Of a stretch of DNA of 64,000 bases, positions 20,118 to 29,237 are shown piece after piece. Location: positions 1,117,117-1,181,116 of the forward strand of contig NZ_KB889967.1 in the NCBI RefSeq assembly GCF_000372885.1, written 5' to 3'. The first letter of the stretch is position 1. Each line of letters opens with the position of its first letter. This stretch comes from Methyloversatilis thermotolerans (GTDB taxonomy: Bacteria > Pseudomonadota > Gammaproteobacteria > Burkholderiales > Rhodocyclaceae). The notes below the pieces were generated by a model. That model was not told the DNA's origin and did not search any database. It saw only the letters and a list, made by a program, of their open reading frames with translations. The position numbers and the translations under genes were made by a program.

Positions 20118-20140
20118 TTATCCACAGAAAGTGTGGATAA
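20118..20140. promoter_or_regulatory. Two perfect DnaA boxes in inverted orientation
   Basis: TTATCCACA (20118-20126) and TGTGGATAA (20132-20140), separated by GAAAG. Both match the DnaA consensus at all nine positions. They sit between the divergent exbB and xseA genes, so DnaA could regulate either. The inverted pair can also form a hairpin. There is no dnaA, dnaN, AT-rich unwinding region or box cluster, so this is not the replication origin. Confidence 0.75.
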
Positions 20141-20272
20141 CCGTGTGGGTTTCGCGGGTCCAGCGCTTGTAAGCCGCCATCACGTAAGTGATTTTCTTAC
20201 AACGTACAAAAATTAAGCTTCGATGAAAAACCTGCAAAACCGGTCCGAGCGGCGCTTGCCGGCAAGGTGGCG

Positions 20273-21637
20273 ATGACCGTGCCAGCGCCCGCAGCGGACG
20301 CATCGGCCAGCATCCCCGTGTCCGAGCTGGCGCGCCGCGCCCGCCTGATGCTCGAACGCGAATTTCCGGTCGCCTGGGTGAGCGGCGAGTTGTCCGGTGT
20401 GACGCGTGCCGCGTCCGGACATCTCTATTTTTCGCTGAAGGATGAAGCCGCCCAGGTGCGCTGCGTCATGTTCCGCACGCGCGCGCAATTGCTGCCTTTC
20501 GAAGCGCGGGCGGGTCTGCGTGTCGAGGTGCGCGCGCAGGTATCGCTGTACGAGGCGCGCGGAGATTTCCAGCTCAACGTCGAGGCGATGCGTACCGCCG
20601 GTGTCGGCAGCCTGTACGAAGCTTTCCTGCGGCTCAAGTCCCGGCTGGCCGAGGAGGGGCTGTTCGAGACAGAACGCAAACGGCCCTTGCCGCGCCTGCC
20701 TTCGAGCGTGGCCATCGTCACCTCACCGGCCGCGGCCGCTTTGCGCGATGTATTGATCACCCTTTCGCGGCGCGCGCCGCAGATCAGACTCACCTTGCTG
20801 CCCTGTCCGGTGCAGGGCCCGGACGCTCCCCCGCGCATCGCGGCCGCGCTCCACCGGATTGTCGACACCGGCTGCGAACTTGTCCTGCTGGTGCGCGGCG
20901 GCGGTTCGGTGGAGGATCTCGCGGCTTTCAACGACGAAGCCGTGGCACGCGCCATCGCGGCCTGTGCGGTGCCGGTGGTCACCGGGATCGGGCACGAGAC
21001 GGATTTCTCGATCGCCGATTTCGTCGCCGACCTGCGGGCGCCAACCCCCACTGCCGCTGCCGAAATGATCAGCGCCGGCCATGTGGAACTGCGCGCGAAG
21101 CTGGCTGCGCTGCATGAGCATCTGCAACGACGCATGCGCGAACGCCTCGATCGGCAAGGCAGACGCCTGGACGATGCGGCCAGCCGCCTGATCGCGCCTT
21201 CCCGCCGTCTCGAACTGGCGCGCGAGCGACTGGACGGGCTGCAGCAACGGCTGTTCCGCGCCACCGCCGTGGCTGCCCGCAGGCGGCGGGATGGCATCAC
21301 GGCGCTTGGGCTGCGTCTGGGCGCCACGCGTCCGGACCTGCCGCTGCGCCGAGCCACGCTGGCCCGTCTCGAACGCGCTCTGGCCCGCGGCGCGGAACAG
21401 GCTTTGAGCCATGCCGCGCAGCGGCTGCAACTTGCCGCATCGTCATTGCATGCGCTGGACCCGGATGCCGTGCTGATGCGCGGCTTTGCCATCGTACGGG
21501 ACGAAGCCGGCCACATCGTCGGGCGAGCCGATGAACTTCGATGCGGCCAGCCGGTTCTACTTCAATTCGCGGAAGGGCGCGCGCGTGCCGACATCACCGG
21601 TTTTCCGGGCGATACTGTCGCTGGCGATGGCGGCTGA
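20273..21637 (+). CDS. xseA: Exodeoxyribonuclease VII large subunit
   Basis: Large subunit (454 residues) of the nuclease that degrades single-stranded DNA. An N-terminal OB-fold (about 10-110, with [27 protein letters not shown]) is followed by the catalytic domain ([64 protein letters not shown]) and a coiled-coil tail. ATG 20273 is preceded by an in-frame GTG at 20267. The small subunit gene is not in the window. AT-rich promoter-like sequence lies at 20180-20220. Confidence 0.95.
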   Translation: MTVPAPAADASASIPVSELARRARLMLEREFPVAWVSGELSGVTRAASGHLYFSLKDEAAQVRCVMFRTRAQLLPFEARAGLRVEVRAQVSLYEARGDFQLNVEAMRTAGVGSLYEAFLRLKSRLAEEGLFETERKRPLPRLPSSVAIVTSPAAAALRDVLITLSRRAPQIRLTLLPCPVQGPDAPPRIAAALHRIVDTGCELVLLVRGGGSVEDLAAFNDEAVARAIAACAVPVVTGIGHETDFSIADFVADLRAPTPTAAAEMISAGHVELRAKLAALHEHLQRRMRERLDRQGRRLDDAASRLIAPSRRLELARERLDGLQQRLFRATAVAARRRRDGITALGLRLGATRPDLPLRRATLARLERALARGAEQALSHAAQRLQLAASSLHALDPDAVLMRGFAIVRDEAGHIVGRADELRCGQPVLLQFAEGRARADITGFPGDTVAGDGG

Positions 21638-21716
21638 TGTCGCCTTGTGCGGCCCTGCTGCGAAGCCCTACACTCATGTGCTTGTTTTTTTGAACCGACT
21701 GACGGGAGAACACAAT

Positions 21717-22304
21717 ATGGAACATACGCTGCCCCCCCTGCCCTACGCGATGGATGCGCTTGCACCGCACATTTCGCGCGAAACGCTGGAATTCCACTAT
21801 GGCAAGCATCATCAGGCCTATGCCACCAACCTGAACAACCTGATCAAGGGTACCGAGTACGAAAGTCTGGACCTGGAAGCCATCATCAAGAAGGCGCCCG
21901 CGGGTGGCGTGTTCAACAACTCGGCCCAGATCTGGAACCACACCTTTTTCTGGAACAGCATGAAGCCGAATGGCGGCGGTGCGCCGACCGGCGCGCTGGC
22001 AGCGGCGATCGATGCGAAGTGGGGCAATTTCGACGAATTCAAGAAGGCGTTCAAGACCTCCGCCGTCGGCAATTTCGGCTCCGGCTGGACCTGGCTGGTC
22101 AAGAAGGGCGACGGTTCGCTGGACATCGTGAACACCACCGGTGCCGGCACGCCCCTGACGTCTGACGCCAAGGCGCTGCTGACCATCGATGTGTGGGAGC
22201 ACGCCTATTACATCGACTATCGCAACCGTCGTCCGGACTTCGTGGACACCTTCCTCGCGAGCCTGGCGAACTGGGATTTCGCGGCCGCGAATTTCACGTC
22301 CTGA
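21717..22304 (+). CDS. sodB: Superoxide dismutase, Fe type
   Basis: Cytoplasmic enzyme of 195 residues converting superoxide to peroxide and oxygen. Metal ligands are visible: His27, His75 (in QIWNHTFFW), Asp158 and His162 (in DVWEHAYY). [17 protein letters not shown] and the lack of Mn-type changes favour iron. Start at 21717 follows GGGAGAA; an in-frame extension upstream overlaps xseA and is not used. The gene is 79 bases after xseA. Confidence 0.95.
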   Translation: MEHTLPPLPYAMDALAPHISRETLEFHYGKHHQAYATNLNNLIKGTEYESLDLEAIIKKAPAGGVFNNSAQIWNHTFFWNSMKPNGGGAPTGALAAAIDAKWGNFDEFKKAFKTSAVGNFGSGWTWLVKKGDGSLDIVNTTGAGTPLTSDAKALLTIDVWEHAYYIDYRNRRPDFVDTFLASLANWDFAAANFTS

Positions 22305-22401
22305 GCGATCGCCGGAGATCACCTCCGGCATTGCCCGCAGCGCGCCGCCGCGCGCATGCCACGGCGGCATGAGCGCGACGGACTTCATTCAGGAGAACAG
22401 C

Positions 22402-22791
22402 ATGTCGCAATGGAGAAAGGCCGGGCCGAACGAAACCTTCACCGCCGAGGAAATCGATGCCCGGCTGAAGGCAGAACTGCCCAAATGGACCTACGAGGAC
22501 GGCTGGATACGCCGCAAGTACAGGACCAGCGGCTGGAAGGGCACCCTCATGGTGGTCAATACGGTCGGCCATCTGGCTGAAGCGGCTTTCCACCACCCGG
22601 ACCTGACGGTGTCCTATGCCTTCGTGATCGTGAAGCTCGTGAATCACGAAGCCAAGGGCGTCACCGAACGCGATTTCCAGCTTGCCCGCAAGATCGAGGA
22701 TGTGATCATGTGGCAGCCCGCCGGGGAGGAAGGCAGTGCTCTCGCCGGAACTCCGGACGATCCCCGCTTCAAGTACATCAAGTACGACTGA
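22402..22791 (+). CDS. Pterin-4a-carbinolamine dehydratase
   Basis: Product of 129 residues. The family core is clear: LPKWTYEDGWIRRKY, the active-site HHPDL (64-68), and NHEAKGVTERDFQLARKIE. It dehydrates 4a-hydroxy-tetrahydrobiopterin and would recycle the cofactor of phenylalanine hydroxylase, but no such gene is near. The protein carries about 25 extra C-terminal residues (ending DDPRFKYIKYD) compared with the usual 95-100. Start at 22402 follows AGGAGAA. A role in another pterin pathway, such as H4MPT or molybdopterin, is possible but unproven. Confidence 0.9.
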   Translation: MSQWRKAGPNETFTAEEIDARLKAELPKWTYEDGWIRRKYRTSGWKGTLMVVNTVGHLAEAAFHHPDLTVSYAFVIVKLVNHEAKGVTERDFQLARKIEDVIMWQPAGEEGSALAGTPDDPRFKYIKYD

Positions 22792-22810
22792 CACCTTTGT
22801 AGCGCCGCCC

Positions 22811-23971
22811 GTGCGTATCGAATATCCGAGTTCCATCGATGCCATTCCGGCGGCGCAGTGGAATGCCCTTGTCGGCCTCTGCACGCCGGTCACGCACGCC
22901 TTCCTGTCCGCGCTCGAACGCAGCGGCTGCGTACGGGCGGAGACAGGCTGGGTTCCGGATCACGTCGCGCTGTATGACGGTGATCGCCTGGCGGGCGCCT
23001 TGCCGGGCTACCGCAAGTTCCACAGCTACGGCGAATATGTTTTCGACTGGGCATGGGCGGAAGCGCTGGAACGCAGCGGACGCGCCTACTACCCCAAGCT
23101 GCTCTGCGCAAGCCCGTTCACGCCGGTGCCAGGTCCTCGCCTGCTCGCGATCGACGCGGCTGCACGCACCGGATTGCTTGACGCATGGCTCGAGCACGCC
23201 CGTACGCAGGGTGTGTCTTCCGCGCATCTGCTGTTTCCGGACGCGGAATCGCTCGACGCCGTCAGCCGGGCCGGCATGCTTCTGCGAACGTCGGTGCAGT
23301 TCCATTGGCATAACCATGGGTATCGCGATTTCGACGATTTCCTTGCCTCGCTGAGTGCCTCCAAGCGCAAGAAGATCCGCCAGGAAAGACGCCGGGTCGC
23401 CGAGCTTGGCGTCACTGTCCGCATTGTGGAAGGGCGCGATATCACCGATTCGGAACTTGAGCTTTTCGTGCGGTGCTATCGCAACACCTATCGTGTGCGG
23501 GCGCAGCGTCCCTATCTCAACCAGACCTTCTTCGAAGCGCTGAGGCAGGACATGCCCGAGGGTCTGGTGCTGTTCGTGGCGTCGCGGCAAGGACGCGATT
23601 TCGCGTGTGCGATGAACCTGCGCGACCGGGAGCGGCTGTATGGGCGCTGGTGGGGGGAAATCGAACATCACCCCTTCGTCCACTTCGAAGTCTGCTATTA
23701 CCAGGGCATCGCCTATTCCATCGAGCACGGCATGAAAGTCTTCGAAGGGGGTGCGCAAGGCGAGCACAAGATGGCGCGCGGCTTCACACCGGTCGAAACC
23801 TTTTCCGCTCACTGGCTGAGGGACCCGGACATGCGAGAGGCGGTGGCCGACTACCTGGCACGGGAACGGGCCGGCGTGGCGCGGCATATCGACGAACTGG
23901 AGGATCGCAGTCCATTCCGGCAAAGATGCGCGAGCGAGGATGCCGCGCCCACCCCCGGCGACCGGGTCTGA
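22811..23971 (+). CDS. GNAT/FemAB-like N-acyltransferase (COG3146 type)
   Basis: Product of 386 residues of the family once called DUF482 (peptidogalycan biosynthesis), with an acyltransferase fold. Typical phrases are CTPVTHAFLSALERSGCV near the start, YPKLLCASPFTPVPGPRLL, HWHNHGYRDFDDFLASLSASKRK and FEGGAQGEHKMARGF near the end. The exact substrate is unknown; a role at the cell wall or in amino-acyl transfer is inferred from the fold. The likely start is GTG 22811, 20 bases after the dehydratase gene; a GTG at 22736 would overlap that gene. Confidence 0.8.
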   Translation: MRIEYPSSIDAIPAAQWNALVGLCTPVTHAFLSALERSGCVRAETGWVPDHVALYDGDRLAGALPGYRKFHSYGEYVFDWAWAEALERSGRAYYPKLLCASPFTPVPGPRLLAIDAAARTGLLDAWLEHARTQGVSSAHLLFPDAESLDAVSRAGMLLRTSVQFHWHNHGYRDFDDFLASLSASKRKKIRQERRRVAELGVTVRIVEGRDITDSELELFVRCYRNTYRVRAQRPYLNQTFFEALRQDMPEGLVLFVASRQGRDFACAMNLRDRERLYGRWWGEIEHHPFVHFEVCYYQGIAYSIEHGMKVFEGGAQGEHKMARGFTPVETFSAHWLRDPDMREAVADYLARERAGVARHIDELEDRSPFRQRCASEDAAPTPGDRV

Positions 23972-23976
23972 ATCAA

Positions 23977-24001
23977 GGCGGCGCGCGGCCCGCGCGCCGC
24001 C
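23977..24001. terminator. Perfect GC hairpin shared by two convergent genes
   Basis: Arms GGCGGCGCGCG and CGCGCGCCGCC around GCC, between the stop of the acyltransferase (23971) and the stop of ppa (24008). No U-run, so a bidirectional terminator is inferred from position and stability. Confidence 0.6.
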
Positions 24002-24007
24002 AGGGCA

Positions 24008-24556
24008 TCAGTAGTTGGGCTTCGAATCGGACTGCAGGAAGCGGTCGACGCCGGCCATGATTTCGGCCTTGGCATCCTCGATATCGCCCCAACCCTCGAC
24101 CTTCACGAACTTGCCCGGTTCGAGATCCTTGTAATGCTCGAAGAAATGGGAAATCTGGTCGAGCAGGATCTGCGGCAGATCGGACGGGCTCTTGACCGAA
24201 CGGTACATGGGAGTGAGCTTGTCCACCGGAACGGCAAGCAGCTTTGCGTCCTGGCCGGCCTCGTCGACCATCTTCAGCATGCCGATCGGGCGGCAGCGCA
24301 CGACCACCCCGGGCGGCAACGCGAACTGGGTCAGCACCAGCACGTCCACCGGGTCACCGTCGCCGGCGATGGTGTGCGGAATGTAGCCGTAGTTGCACGG
24401 ATAGTGCATGGCGGTCGACATGAAGCGGTCGACGAAAATCGCGCCGGATTCCTTGTCCACTTCGTACTTGACCGGGTCCGAATGCATCGGGATTTCGATC
24501 ACAACGTTGAAATCGTTGGGCAGATCCTTGCCCGACGGAACTCGCTCCAGACCCAT
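24008..24556 (-). CDS. ppa: Inorganic pyrophosphatase, family I
   Basis: Soluble enzyme of 182 residues hydrolysing pyrophosphate. The signature [10 protein letters not shown] carries the metal-binding Asp residues; KYEVDKESG and FVKVEGWGD are also conserved. It is monocistronic and convergent with the acyltransferase gene. Its presence together with the PPi-dependent phosphofructokinase and the proton-pumping pyrophosphatase means three enzymes compete for PPi in this cell. Confidence 0.97.
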   Translation of the reverse strand: MGLERVPSGKDLPNDFNVVIEIPMHSDPVKYEVDKESGAIFVDRFMSTAMHYPCNYGYIPHTIAGDGDPVDVLVLTQFALPPGVVVRCRPIGMLKMVDEAGQDAKLLAVPVDKLTPMYRSVKSPSDLPQILLDQISHFFEHYKDLEPGKFVKVEGWGDIEDAKAEIMAGVDRFLQSDSKPNY

Positions 24557-24586
24557 TTAGATGCGCTCCTATTGAAAAGCCGCGGA

Positions 24587-25576
24587 TTATAGCGATTGGT
24601 GCGATGCAGCAGAAGTGCGCTGATCACGCTTCACGTCGACAGTGATGTGCGCCAGCGCTGAATCCGCTTCCAGCATGGCGCGCAGTACCTCCGGATCGCC
24701 ATCGGACGGCGCCGCGCTTACCGTCAGGGAAAGAGCATGGCGGCCGGGCGCGAGCAACCACACATGCAGATCGAGCGTCCTCCCGCCCCACGCGGCGACC
24801 TTCGCCATCACCCGGTCGGTCAGCGCGCCTTCCATCTGTCGGTCGAGCAACACGGCCGAACTGTCCCGCGCGAGATTGGCAGCCCAGCGCAGGATGACGA
24901 TGCCGCCGACGCAGGCCACAACGGGATCCATCCAGTCCATGCCGGCCCATTTACCCCCCATCAGGGCGGCGATGGCGGCGATCGAGGTCAGGGCATCCGC
25001 CACCACATGCAGATAGGCCGCCCTCAGATTGTGATCATGATGGTGATCGTCGTGGCTGTCTTCATGGTCGTGATCGCCCTGCGCATGATGATGATGATCG
25101 TGCAACAACAGCGCGCTGAGCAGGTTCACCGCCAGCCCCAGCACCGCTACCAGCAAGGCCTCGTCATACTGGATGGCCCGGGGTTCGAAAAGGCGGGTTA
25201 CCGCTTCGAAAATCATCAGCGCAGAGGCGCCTGCCAGCAGCAGACTGGACGAATACGCGGCGAGATAGGACACCTTGCCAGGGCCGAAGCTGTAGTACGC
25301 GCTGGCGGCATGAGCGCGCATGTAGCGATAGGCAAAGGCGCTGATCGCCATGGCGGCCACATGGGTACCCATGTGCCAGCCGTCGGCCAGCAAGGCCATC
25401 GACCCCGATACATAGCCGGTCACGATCTCGACCAGCATGGCGATGCAACTGATCCAGAAGACCCGTGTGACCGCCCGTTCGGCGCCCTCGGGTTGCATCA
25501 GGAAATCCGGGTGTGCCGTCGGACAGTGTGCGCGCGGACAAGAGTCCGCTGAATTCGGGAGTGTGTGCCGGTCCAT
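24587..25576 (-). CDS. dmeF: Cation diffusion facilitator, DmeF-like, with His-rich loop
   Basis: Inner-membrane metal exporter of 329 residues with six predicted helices. LLADGWHMGTH in helix 2 carries the transport-site Asp and His. A His-rich loop of about 30 residues follows helix 4 (DHHHHAQGDHDHEDSHDDHH), as in the Co/Ni/Zn exporters DmeF and CzcD. The C-terminal cytoplasmic domain is present. The start was set at ATG 25576 (MDRHTLPNSADSCP); the frame extends to a GTG at 25690 that would overlap the hemP promoter region. The metal is not certain. Confidence 0.85.
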   Translation of the reverse strand: MDRHTLPNSADSCPRAHCPTAHPDFLMQPEGAERAVTRVFWISCIAMLVEIVTGYVSGSMALLADGWHMGTHVAAMAISAFAYRYMRAHAASAYYSFGPGKVSYLAAYSSSLLLAGASALMIFEAVTRLFEPRAIQYDEALLVAVLGLAVNLLSALLLHDHHHHAQGDHDHEDSHDDHHHDHNLRAAYLHVVADALTSIAAIAALMGGKWAGMDWMDPVVACVGGIVILRWAANLARDSSAVLLDRQMEGALTDRVMAKVAAWGGRTLDLHVWLLAPGRHALSLTVSAAPSDGDPEVLRAMLEADSALAHITVDVKRDQRTSAASHQSL

Positions 25577-25669
25577 GCGGCACATTGTAAGTGCTGCCGC
25601 AGCGGCTGTCGCCGAGGCCGGATTGAACAGGGAATACCGGCCGCTTTTCGCGCATTGCTGCAAAAGCAC

Positions 25670-25713
25670 TTGACATCGCTGCGAATCCACGAATAATACG
25701 AACCATTCTCATT
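25670..25713 (+). promoter_or_regulatory. hemP promoter with Fur box
   Basis: TTGACA at 25670-25675, 17 bases, then ATAATA at 25693-25698. A 19-base site AATACGAACCATTCTCATT (25695-25713) overlaps the -10 and matches 14 of 19 positions with the site at 29219. It resembles the Fur consensus AATGAGAATNATTCTCATT, so the hemP-bfd genes are probably repressed by iron. Confidence 0.7.
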
Positions 25714-25730
25714 ACTAACTCTGTTGGCGA

Positions 25731-25916
25731 ATGGACCGTCCGGAAACATCGCAGTCTCAGGCGCCCGTGGCCACCAAGACACCGGCCTCGCAAGCGCCTG
25801 TCGTGCTCGACTCGAATCAGCTATTGGCCGGTCGGAAGCAGGTATCGATCAGTCATGGCGGCGAGCTGTACTCATTGCGACTGACCCGCAACGGCAAACT
25901 CATTCTGACCAAATAA
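25731..25916 (+). CDS. hemP: Hemin uptake protein HemP
   Basis: Small cytoplasmic protein of 61 residues. The C-terminal half, LLAGRKQVSISHGGELYSLR followed by LTRNGKLILTK, is the HemP/HmuP signature. In Burkholderia and Bradyrhizobium the homologue is an activator needed for expression of the heme receptor, so it may act on the receptor at 31.3 kb. The first 25 residues are Gln/Ala/Pro-rich and probably disordered. A Fur-box promoter lies just upstream and bfd starts 6 bases downstream. Confidence 0.93.
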   Translation: MDRPETSQSQAPVATKTPASQAPVVLDSNQLLAGRKQVSISHGGELYSLRLTRNGKLILTK

Positions 25917-25921
25917 GCGCC

Positions 25922-26143
25922 ATGTACATCTGTCTTTGCGAGCCGGTAACCGAACGGGACATAAAGACCGCAGTCCAGGAACGCGGATGCCGCACAGTGC
26001 GCGACATCGCGGGCGAACTTGGATGCTGCCGCGATTGCGGCCGCTGTGTGCGCGCCGCCAAGGAAGTGATCGAAGCAGCAAGAACGGAAGGCAAGGTGCT
26101 CACACTTCACCGGGATCCGGTTCTTCAAGGCATTGCGGCCTGA
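25922..26143 (+). CDS. bfd: Bacterioferritin-associated ferredoxin
   Basis: Product of 73 residues with a [2Fe-2S] cluster that gives electrons to bacterioferritin to release stored iron. The cluster ligands follow the Bfd pattern: Cys4 and Cys6 (CLC), then Cys39 and Cys42 (CRDCGRC). An extra Cys pair (35, 36) is seen. It lies between hemP and bfr, and shares the Fur-regulated promoter, which fits iron release when iron is scarce. Start at 25922 is 6 bases after the hemP stop. Confidence 0.93.
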   Translation: MYICLCEPVTERDIKTAVQERGCRTVRDIAGELGCCRDCGRCVRAAKEVIEAARTEGKVLTLHRDPVLQGIAA

Positions 26144-26291
26144 ACATCGAGAAAGGGAATGAGAGCAGTTGCTAACACCGTTCCCATCTGGCTCTGGGAA
26201 AGGCTTTCCGGCTTGTCGCATCGGCTCGAACAGGGCCTAGAATGTCGCCAAGACGCCAACTTCGTGGCGTCGTCTGACCGGGAGAATTCTC

Positions 26292-26771
26292 ATGAAGGGC
26301 GACAAGAAAGTCCTGCAGTTCCTGAACAAGCAGCTTGTCAATGAACTGACTGCGATCAACCAGTATTTCCTGCATGCGCGCATGTACAGGAACTGGGGAC
26401 TGAAAAAGCTGGGCGATCACGAGTACCACGAATCGATCGAGGAAATGAAGCATGCGGATGTGTTGATCGAGCGCATCCTGCTGCTCGAAGGCATTCCCAA
26501 CCTCCAGGATCTGCACAAGCTCATGATCGGCGAGAATGCGCCGGAAATGCTTGCCTGTGACCTGAAGCTCGAACAGGTGTCGCATGCCACACTGAAGGAC
26601 GCGATCACGTGTTGCGAAACGGCCGGTGACTACGTCTCCCGTGATCTGTTCCGGAAGATTCTCGCCGACACCGAAGAACATATTGACTGGCTTGAAACCC
26701 AGCTCGACCTCGTGGACAAGATGGGCTTGCAGAACTATCTGCAGTCCGCGATGGGCGAAGTGGGTAGCTGA
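26292..26771 (+). CDS. bfr: Bacterioferritin
   Basis: Iron-storage protein of 159 residues forming a 24-subunit shell. Ferroxidase ligands Glu18, Glu51 and His54 and the heme-binding Met52 are in place, so this is the heme-containing type. [20 protein letters not shown] is the usual N-terminus. Start follows GGGAGAA. A gap of 148 bases separates it from bfd, so it may have its own promoter, as bfr is normally induced by iron while bfd is repressed. Confidence 0.96.
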   Translation: MKGDKKVLQFLNKQLVNELTAINQYFLHARMYRNWGLKKLGDHEYHESIEEMKHADVLIERILLLEGIPNLQDLHKLMIGENAPEMLACDLKLEQVSHATLKDAITCCETAGDYVSRDLFRKILADTEEHIDWLETQLDLVDKMGLQNYLQSAMGEVGS

Positions 26772-26828
26772 TCGAAGTGCGCGGCTCCGGTCCCGCCTTC
26801 GGATATACCGACCTGCCGGAGCTGCGCC

Positions 26829-26960
26829 ATGAATTCCCGCCAACCGCCTGCGCCTCTGTTTTCGCACCGCCGCATGGCTGCGGGCATGGGCAGAACCGTT
26901 CTGTCGGCGCTGATCAGCGCAGGTATACTTTGGATGCTCATTGCGCTGCCGGGAACCTAG
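26829..26960 (+). CDS. Hypothetical 43-residue membrane protein
   Basis: A short frame with ATG at 26829 and GGAG about 8 bases upstream. The product has a basic N-terminus (SRQPPAPLFSHRRMAAG) and one hydrophobic helix (VLSALISAGILWMLIAL), as expected for a single-pass small membrane protein. It lies between bfr and tonB on the same strand, 55 bases before tonB. Function unknown; a role with TonB or iron uptake is only suggested by position. Confidence 0.45.
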   Translation: MNSRQPPAPLFSHRRMAAGMGRTVLSALISAGILWMLIALPGT

Positions 26961-27015
26961 CCCTGTTGCCTCAAGCGCGCATGTATCACCGTTTCAACCT
27001 GGGGCGACACACCCG

Positions 27016-27828
27016 ATGTCCGGCGCAGCCACTGATCGAATACCGGAAATTCCTCAGCAGACCTTGGCCGTGAACACGACGGGACATGTCCCGCATGGGC
27101 GGGAACATGCCTACTCGCATTCCCGTTTCGGCTACCGATCCTGCGCGCTCCTCCTTGCCGCCATGCTGCATGCGCTGGCCGTGTTCTGGGCAATGCGCAT
27201 GCCGGCGCCCGAAGCGCTTCAACCGCCCGTCATTCTGCAGGCTGCACTCATCGCCCCCGAGCCACTGCCGATGGCGCCGCCCGAACCGCCCAAGGAAAAG
27301 CCCAGGGTGGAGCCGGAACAGCCCAAGGCAAAACCGAAGCCACAACCCCGGACGCGTCAGGAGCACGCCCTGCCGCAACTCGTGAGCCCGAGTGACGCGC
27401 CCAGCCCGGTCAGTGCGCCGCCTCAGCCGCCGGCCCCGCCAGAGCCGGTCGCGATCGACGCCCCGCCTGCGCCGCCGGCACGTGAGTCCAGTCCGGCACC
27501 CGCGCCGGTCGCGGCCTCAGCCCCGGTGGCTGAACCGCCTCCTCCTGCCCCACCCAGGTTCAATGCGGCCTATCTGCAGAACCCGCGTCCGCCCTATCCC
27601 GCGATGTCGCGGCGTCTGGGAGAGGTCGGGCGGGTGGTGTTGCGGGTCATGGTCGAGGCGGACGGCCTGCCATCCAGGGTTGAAGTCCGACGTTCCAGCG
27701 GTTTCCCGCGTCTGGACGACGCCGCGCTTGAAGCGGTGAAGAAGTGGAAGTTCGTTCCGGCGAAGCGCGGCGACGAAGCGGTTGCCGGCGCGGTGGATGT
27801 GCCGATCGACTTCAGTCTCAGTTCATAA
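27016..27828 (+). CDS. tonB: TonB energy-transducing protein
   Basis: Inner-membrane-anchored protein of 270 residues that transmits proton motive force to outer-membrane receptors. It has an N-terminal helix (about 45-62, ALLLAAMLHALAVFWAM), a long Pro/Ala/Glu/Lys-rich periplasmic spacer (about 75-185), and a C-terminal TonB domain (PPYPAMSRRLGEVGRVVLRV onward). The unusually long 40-residue tail before the helix makes the start uncertain: ATG 27016 or GTG 27070. First gene of tonB-exbB-exbD. Confidence 0.94.
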   Translation: MSGAATDRIPEIPQQTLAVNTTGHVPHGREHAYSHSRFGYRSCALLLAAMLHALAVFWAMRMPAPEALQPPVILQAALIAPEPLPMAPPEPPKEKPRVEPEQPKAKPKPQPRTRQEHALPQLVSPSDAPSPVSAPPQPPAPPEPVAIDAPPAPPARESSPAPAPVAASAPVAEPPPPAPPRFNAAYLQNPRPPYPAMSRRLGEVGRVVLRVMVEADGLPSRVEVRRSSGFPRLDDAALEAVKKWKFVPAKRGDEAVAGAVDVPIDFSLSS

Positions 27829-27903
27829 TCCACACACGACAGGCGCGCTCGTACTACACTGCGGCGCGATCTGGCAACCGGCTTTCCACAGGAGAACCAC
27901 AGA

Positions 27904-28662
27904 ATGAATGAAACCCTCGGTTTTGCCCACTTTCTTTCCAATGCGGATGGCGTGGCAAAGACGATCCTCGTGCTCATGGTGATCGCTTCGGTCGGCACCT
28001 GGTTCCTGATCGTGCTCAAGGGCATCGTCGCGCTGCGCCAGCGCAGCGCGAGCGGCAACTTCCTTGACCGCTTCTGGAATGCATCCTCGCTCGAGGACGT
28101 CGCACGCGACATGCGCTCCAATGGCGTCACCGATCCGTTCTCGCACCTCGTGCACGAGGGGTTCAGCGCGGTGGAGACATTGCGCAGTGGCAGCGCGGGC
28201 ACGCGTGGCCTGATCGCGACCGGCAGCGCCGACGAATTCCTGACGCGTGCGCTCAAGCGTTCGATCGAACGTGACCGGAGCCGGATGGAGTACGGACAGA
28301 CCTTCCTGGCGTCGGTCGCCTCCAGCGCGCCCTTCATCGGCCTGCTGGGTACCGTGTGGGGCATCTATCACGCCCTGCTGGCTATCGGTGCATCGGGTCA
28401 GGGTACGCTGGACAAGGTGGCCGGCCCGGTGGGCGAGGCGCTCATCATGACCGCCATCGGCCTGGCCACCGCCATCCCGGCGGCACTTGCCTTCAACTTC
28501 TTCGCCCGTTCGACGCGCAATGTGATGGCCGAACTGAACAGTTTTGCGCACGACGTATTCGTCATGCTGTCCACCGGCGTCAAGGACAGCGGTTCAAACG
28601 ATCCGCGCGCTACGGGTGATCGCGTGCTGTCGCTGGTCGAACGCAACCGCGGCACGCACTGA
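27904..28662 (+). CDS. exbB: ExbB proton channel protein (TonB partner)
   Basis: Inner-membrane protein of 252 residues with three helices. VASSAPFIGLLGTVWGIYHAL is the family signature and GEALIMTAIGLATAIPAALAF is the third helix. Forms the motor with ExbD next to it and drives TonB. It follows tonB by 75 bases. Better suited to heme and iron uptake than the first exbB (19.4 kb), which sits in the lpxK operon. Confidence 0.95.
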   Translation: MNETLGFAHFLSNADGVAKTILVLMVIASVGTWFLIVLKGIVALRQRSASGNFLDRFWNASSLEDVARDMRSNGVTDPFSHLVHEGFSAVETLRSGSAGTRGLIATGSADEFLTRALKRSIERDRSRMEYGQTFLASVASSAPFIGLLGTVWGIYHALLAIGASGQGTLDKVAGPVGEALIMTAIGLATAIPAALAFNFFARSTRNVMAELNSFAHDVFVMLSTGVKDSGSNDPRATGDRVLSLVERNRGTH

Positions 28663-28676
28663 ACGGAGTCCCCATC

Positions 28677-29096
28677 ATGGCATTTGCGAGTTTCGAGCAG
28701 GATGACGACGGTCCGATGGCGGAAATCAACATGATTCCGTTGATCGACGTGATGCTGGTGCTGCTCATCATATTCATGGTGACCGCGCCCTTGCTGACGC
28801 ATGCGGTGAAGGTTGACCTGCCGAAGGAGTCGACCAGCGCCAACCAGCTTCCTCCCGAGAACATCCAGATCGCGATCGGGCCCGACGAACAGCTTTACTG
28901 GGCCGGCGAGAAGGTCGATTCCGCCACGCTGACGGCACGTCTGCAGGAAGCGGCCGCCAAGGACAAGAGCACCGAAGTGCAGTTGCGCGCGGACCAGGGT
29001 GTGGCCTACCGCGCAGTAGCCCATGTCATGAGCGAAGCCGCGCGCCTGGGCTTGACGCGCATCGGCTTCGTGACCGATCCGAGCGCTGCGAAATAG
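28677..29096 (+). CDS. exbD: ExbD biopolymer transport protein (TonB partner)
   Basis: Product of 139 residues. One membrane helix with the proton-path Asp24 in INMIPLIDVMLVLLIIFMVT; the rest is periplasmic. It lies 14 bases after exbB. Completes the tonB-exbB-exbD unit that powers the heme receptor at 31.3 kb. Confidence 0.95.
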   Translation: MAFASFEQDDDGPMAEINMIPLIDVMLVLLIIFMVTAPLLTHAVKVDLPKESTSANQLPPENIQIAIGPDEQLYWAGEKVDSATLTARLQEAAAKDKSTEVQLRADQGVAYRAVAHVMSEAARLGLTRIGFVTDPSAAK

Positions 29097-29192
29097 GCGT
29101 TGCCGGGTCGGTAGCGCTGCTGTGCAGATCGCCTCTTGCTGCGGAAACGATTGCATTGGCGATAAAATGTTTCGTGTCCAGGCCTCACTTGC

Positions 29193-29237
29193 TTGACAGA
29201 GCGTGCGCCCGCTGTTGTAATGCGAATTGTTCTCATC
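29193..29237 (+). promoter_or_regulatory. Promoter with Fur box before the 81-residue gene and S4 paralogue
   Basis: TTGACA at 29193-29198, a 17-base spacer, then TGTAAT at 29216-29221: a near-consensus sigma-70 promoter. The 19-base site AATGCGAATTGTTCTCATC (29219-29237) overlaps the -10 and the start point. It shares 14 of 19 positions with each of the sites at 25695 and 33714. Zur is a possible alternative regulator. Confidence 0.7.

Noticed and set aside
20118-20140. Replication origin
   Set aside because: Only two DnaA boxes, no AT-rich unwinding element, and none of dnaA, dnaN or gidA/parAB is near.
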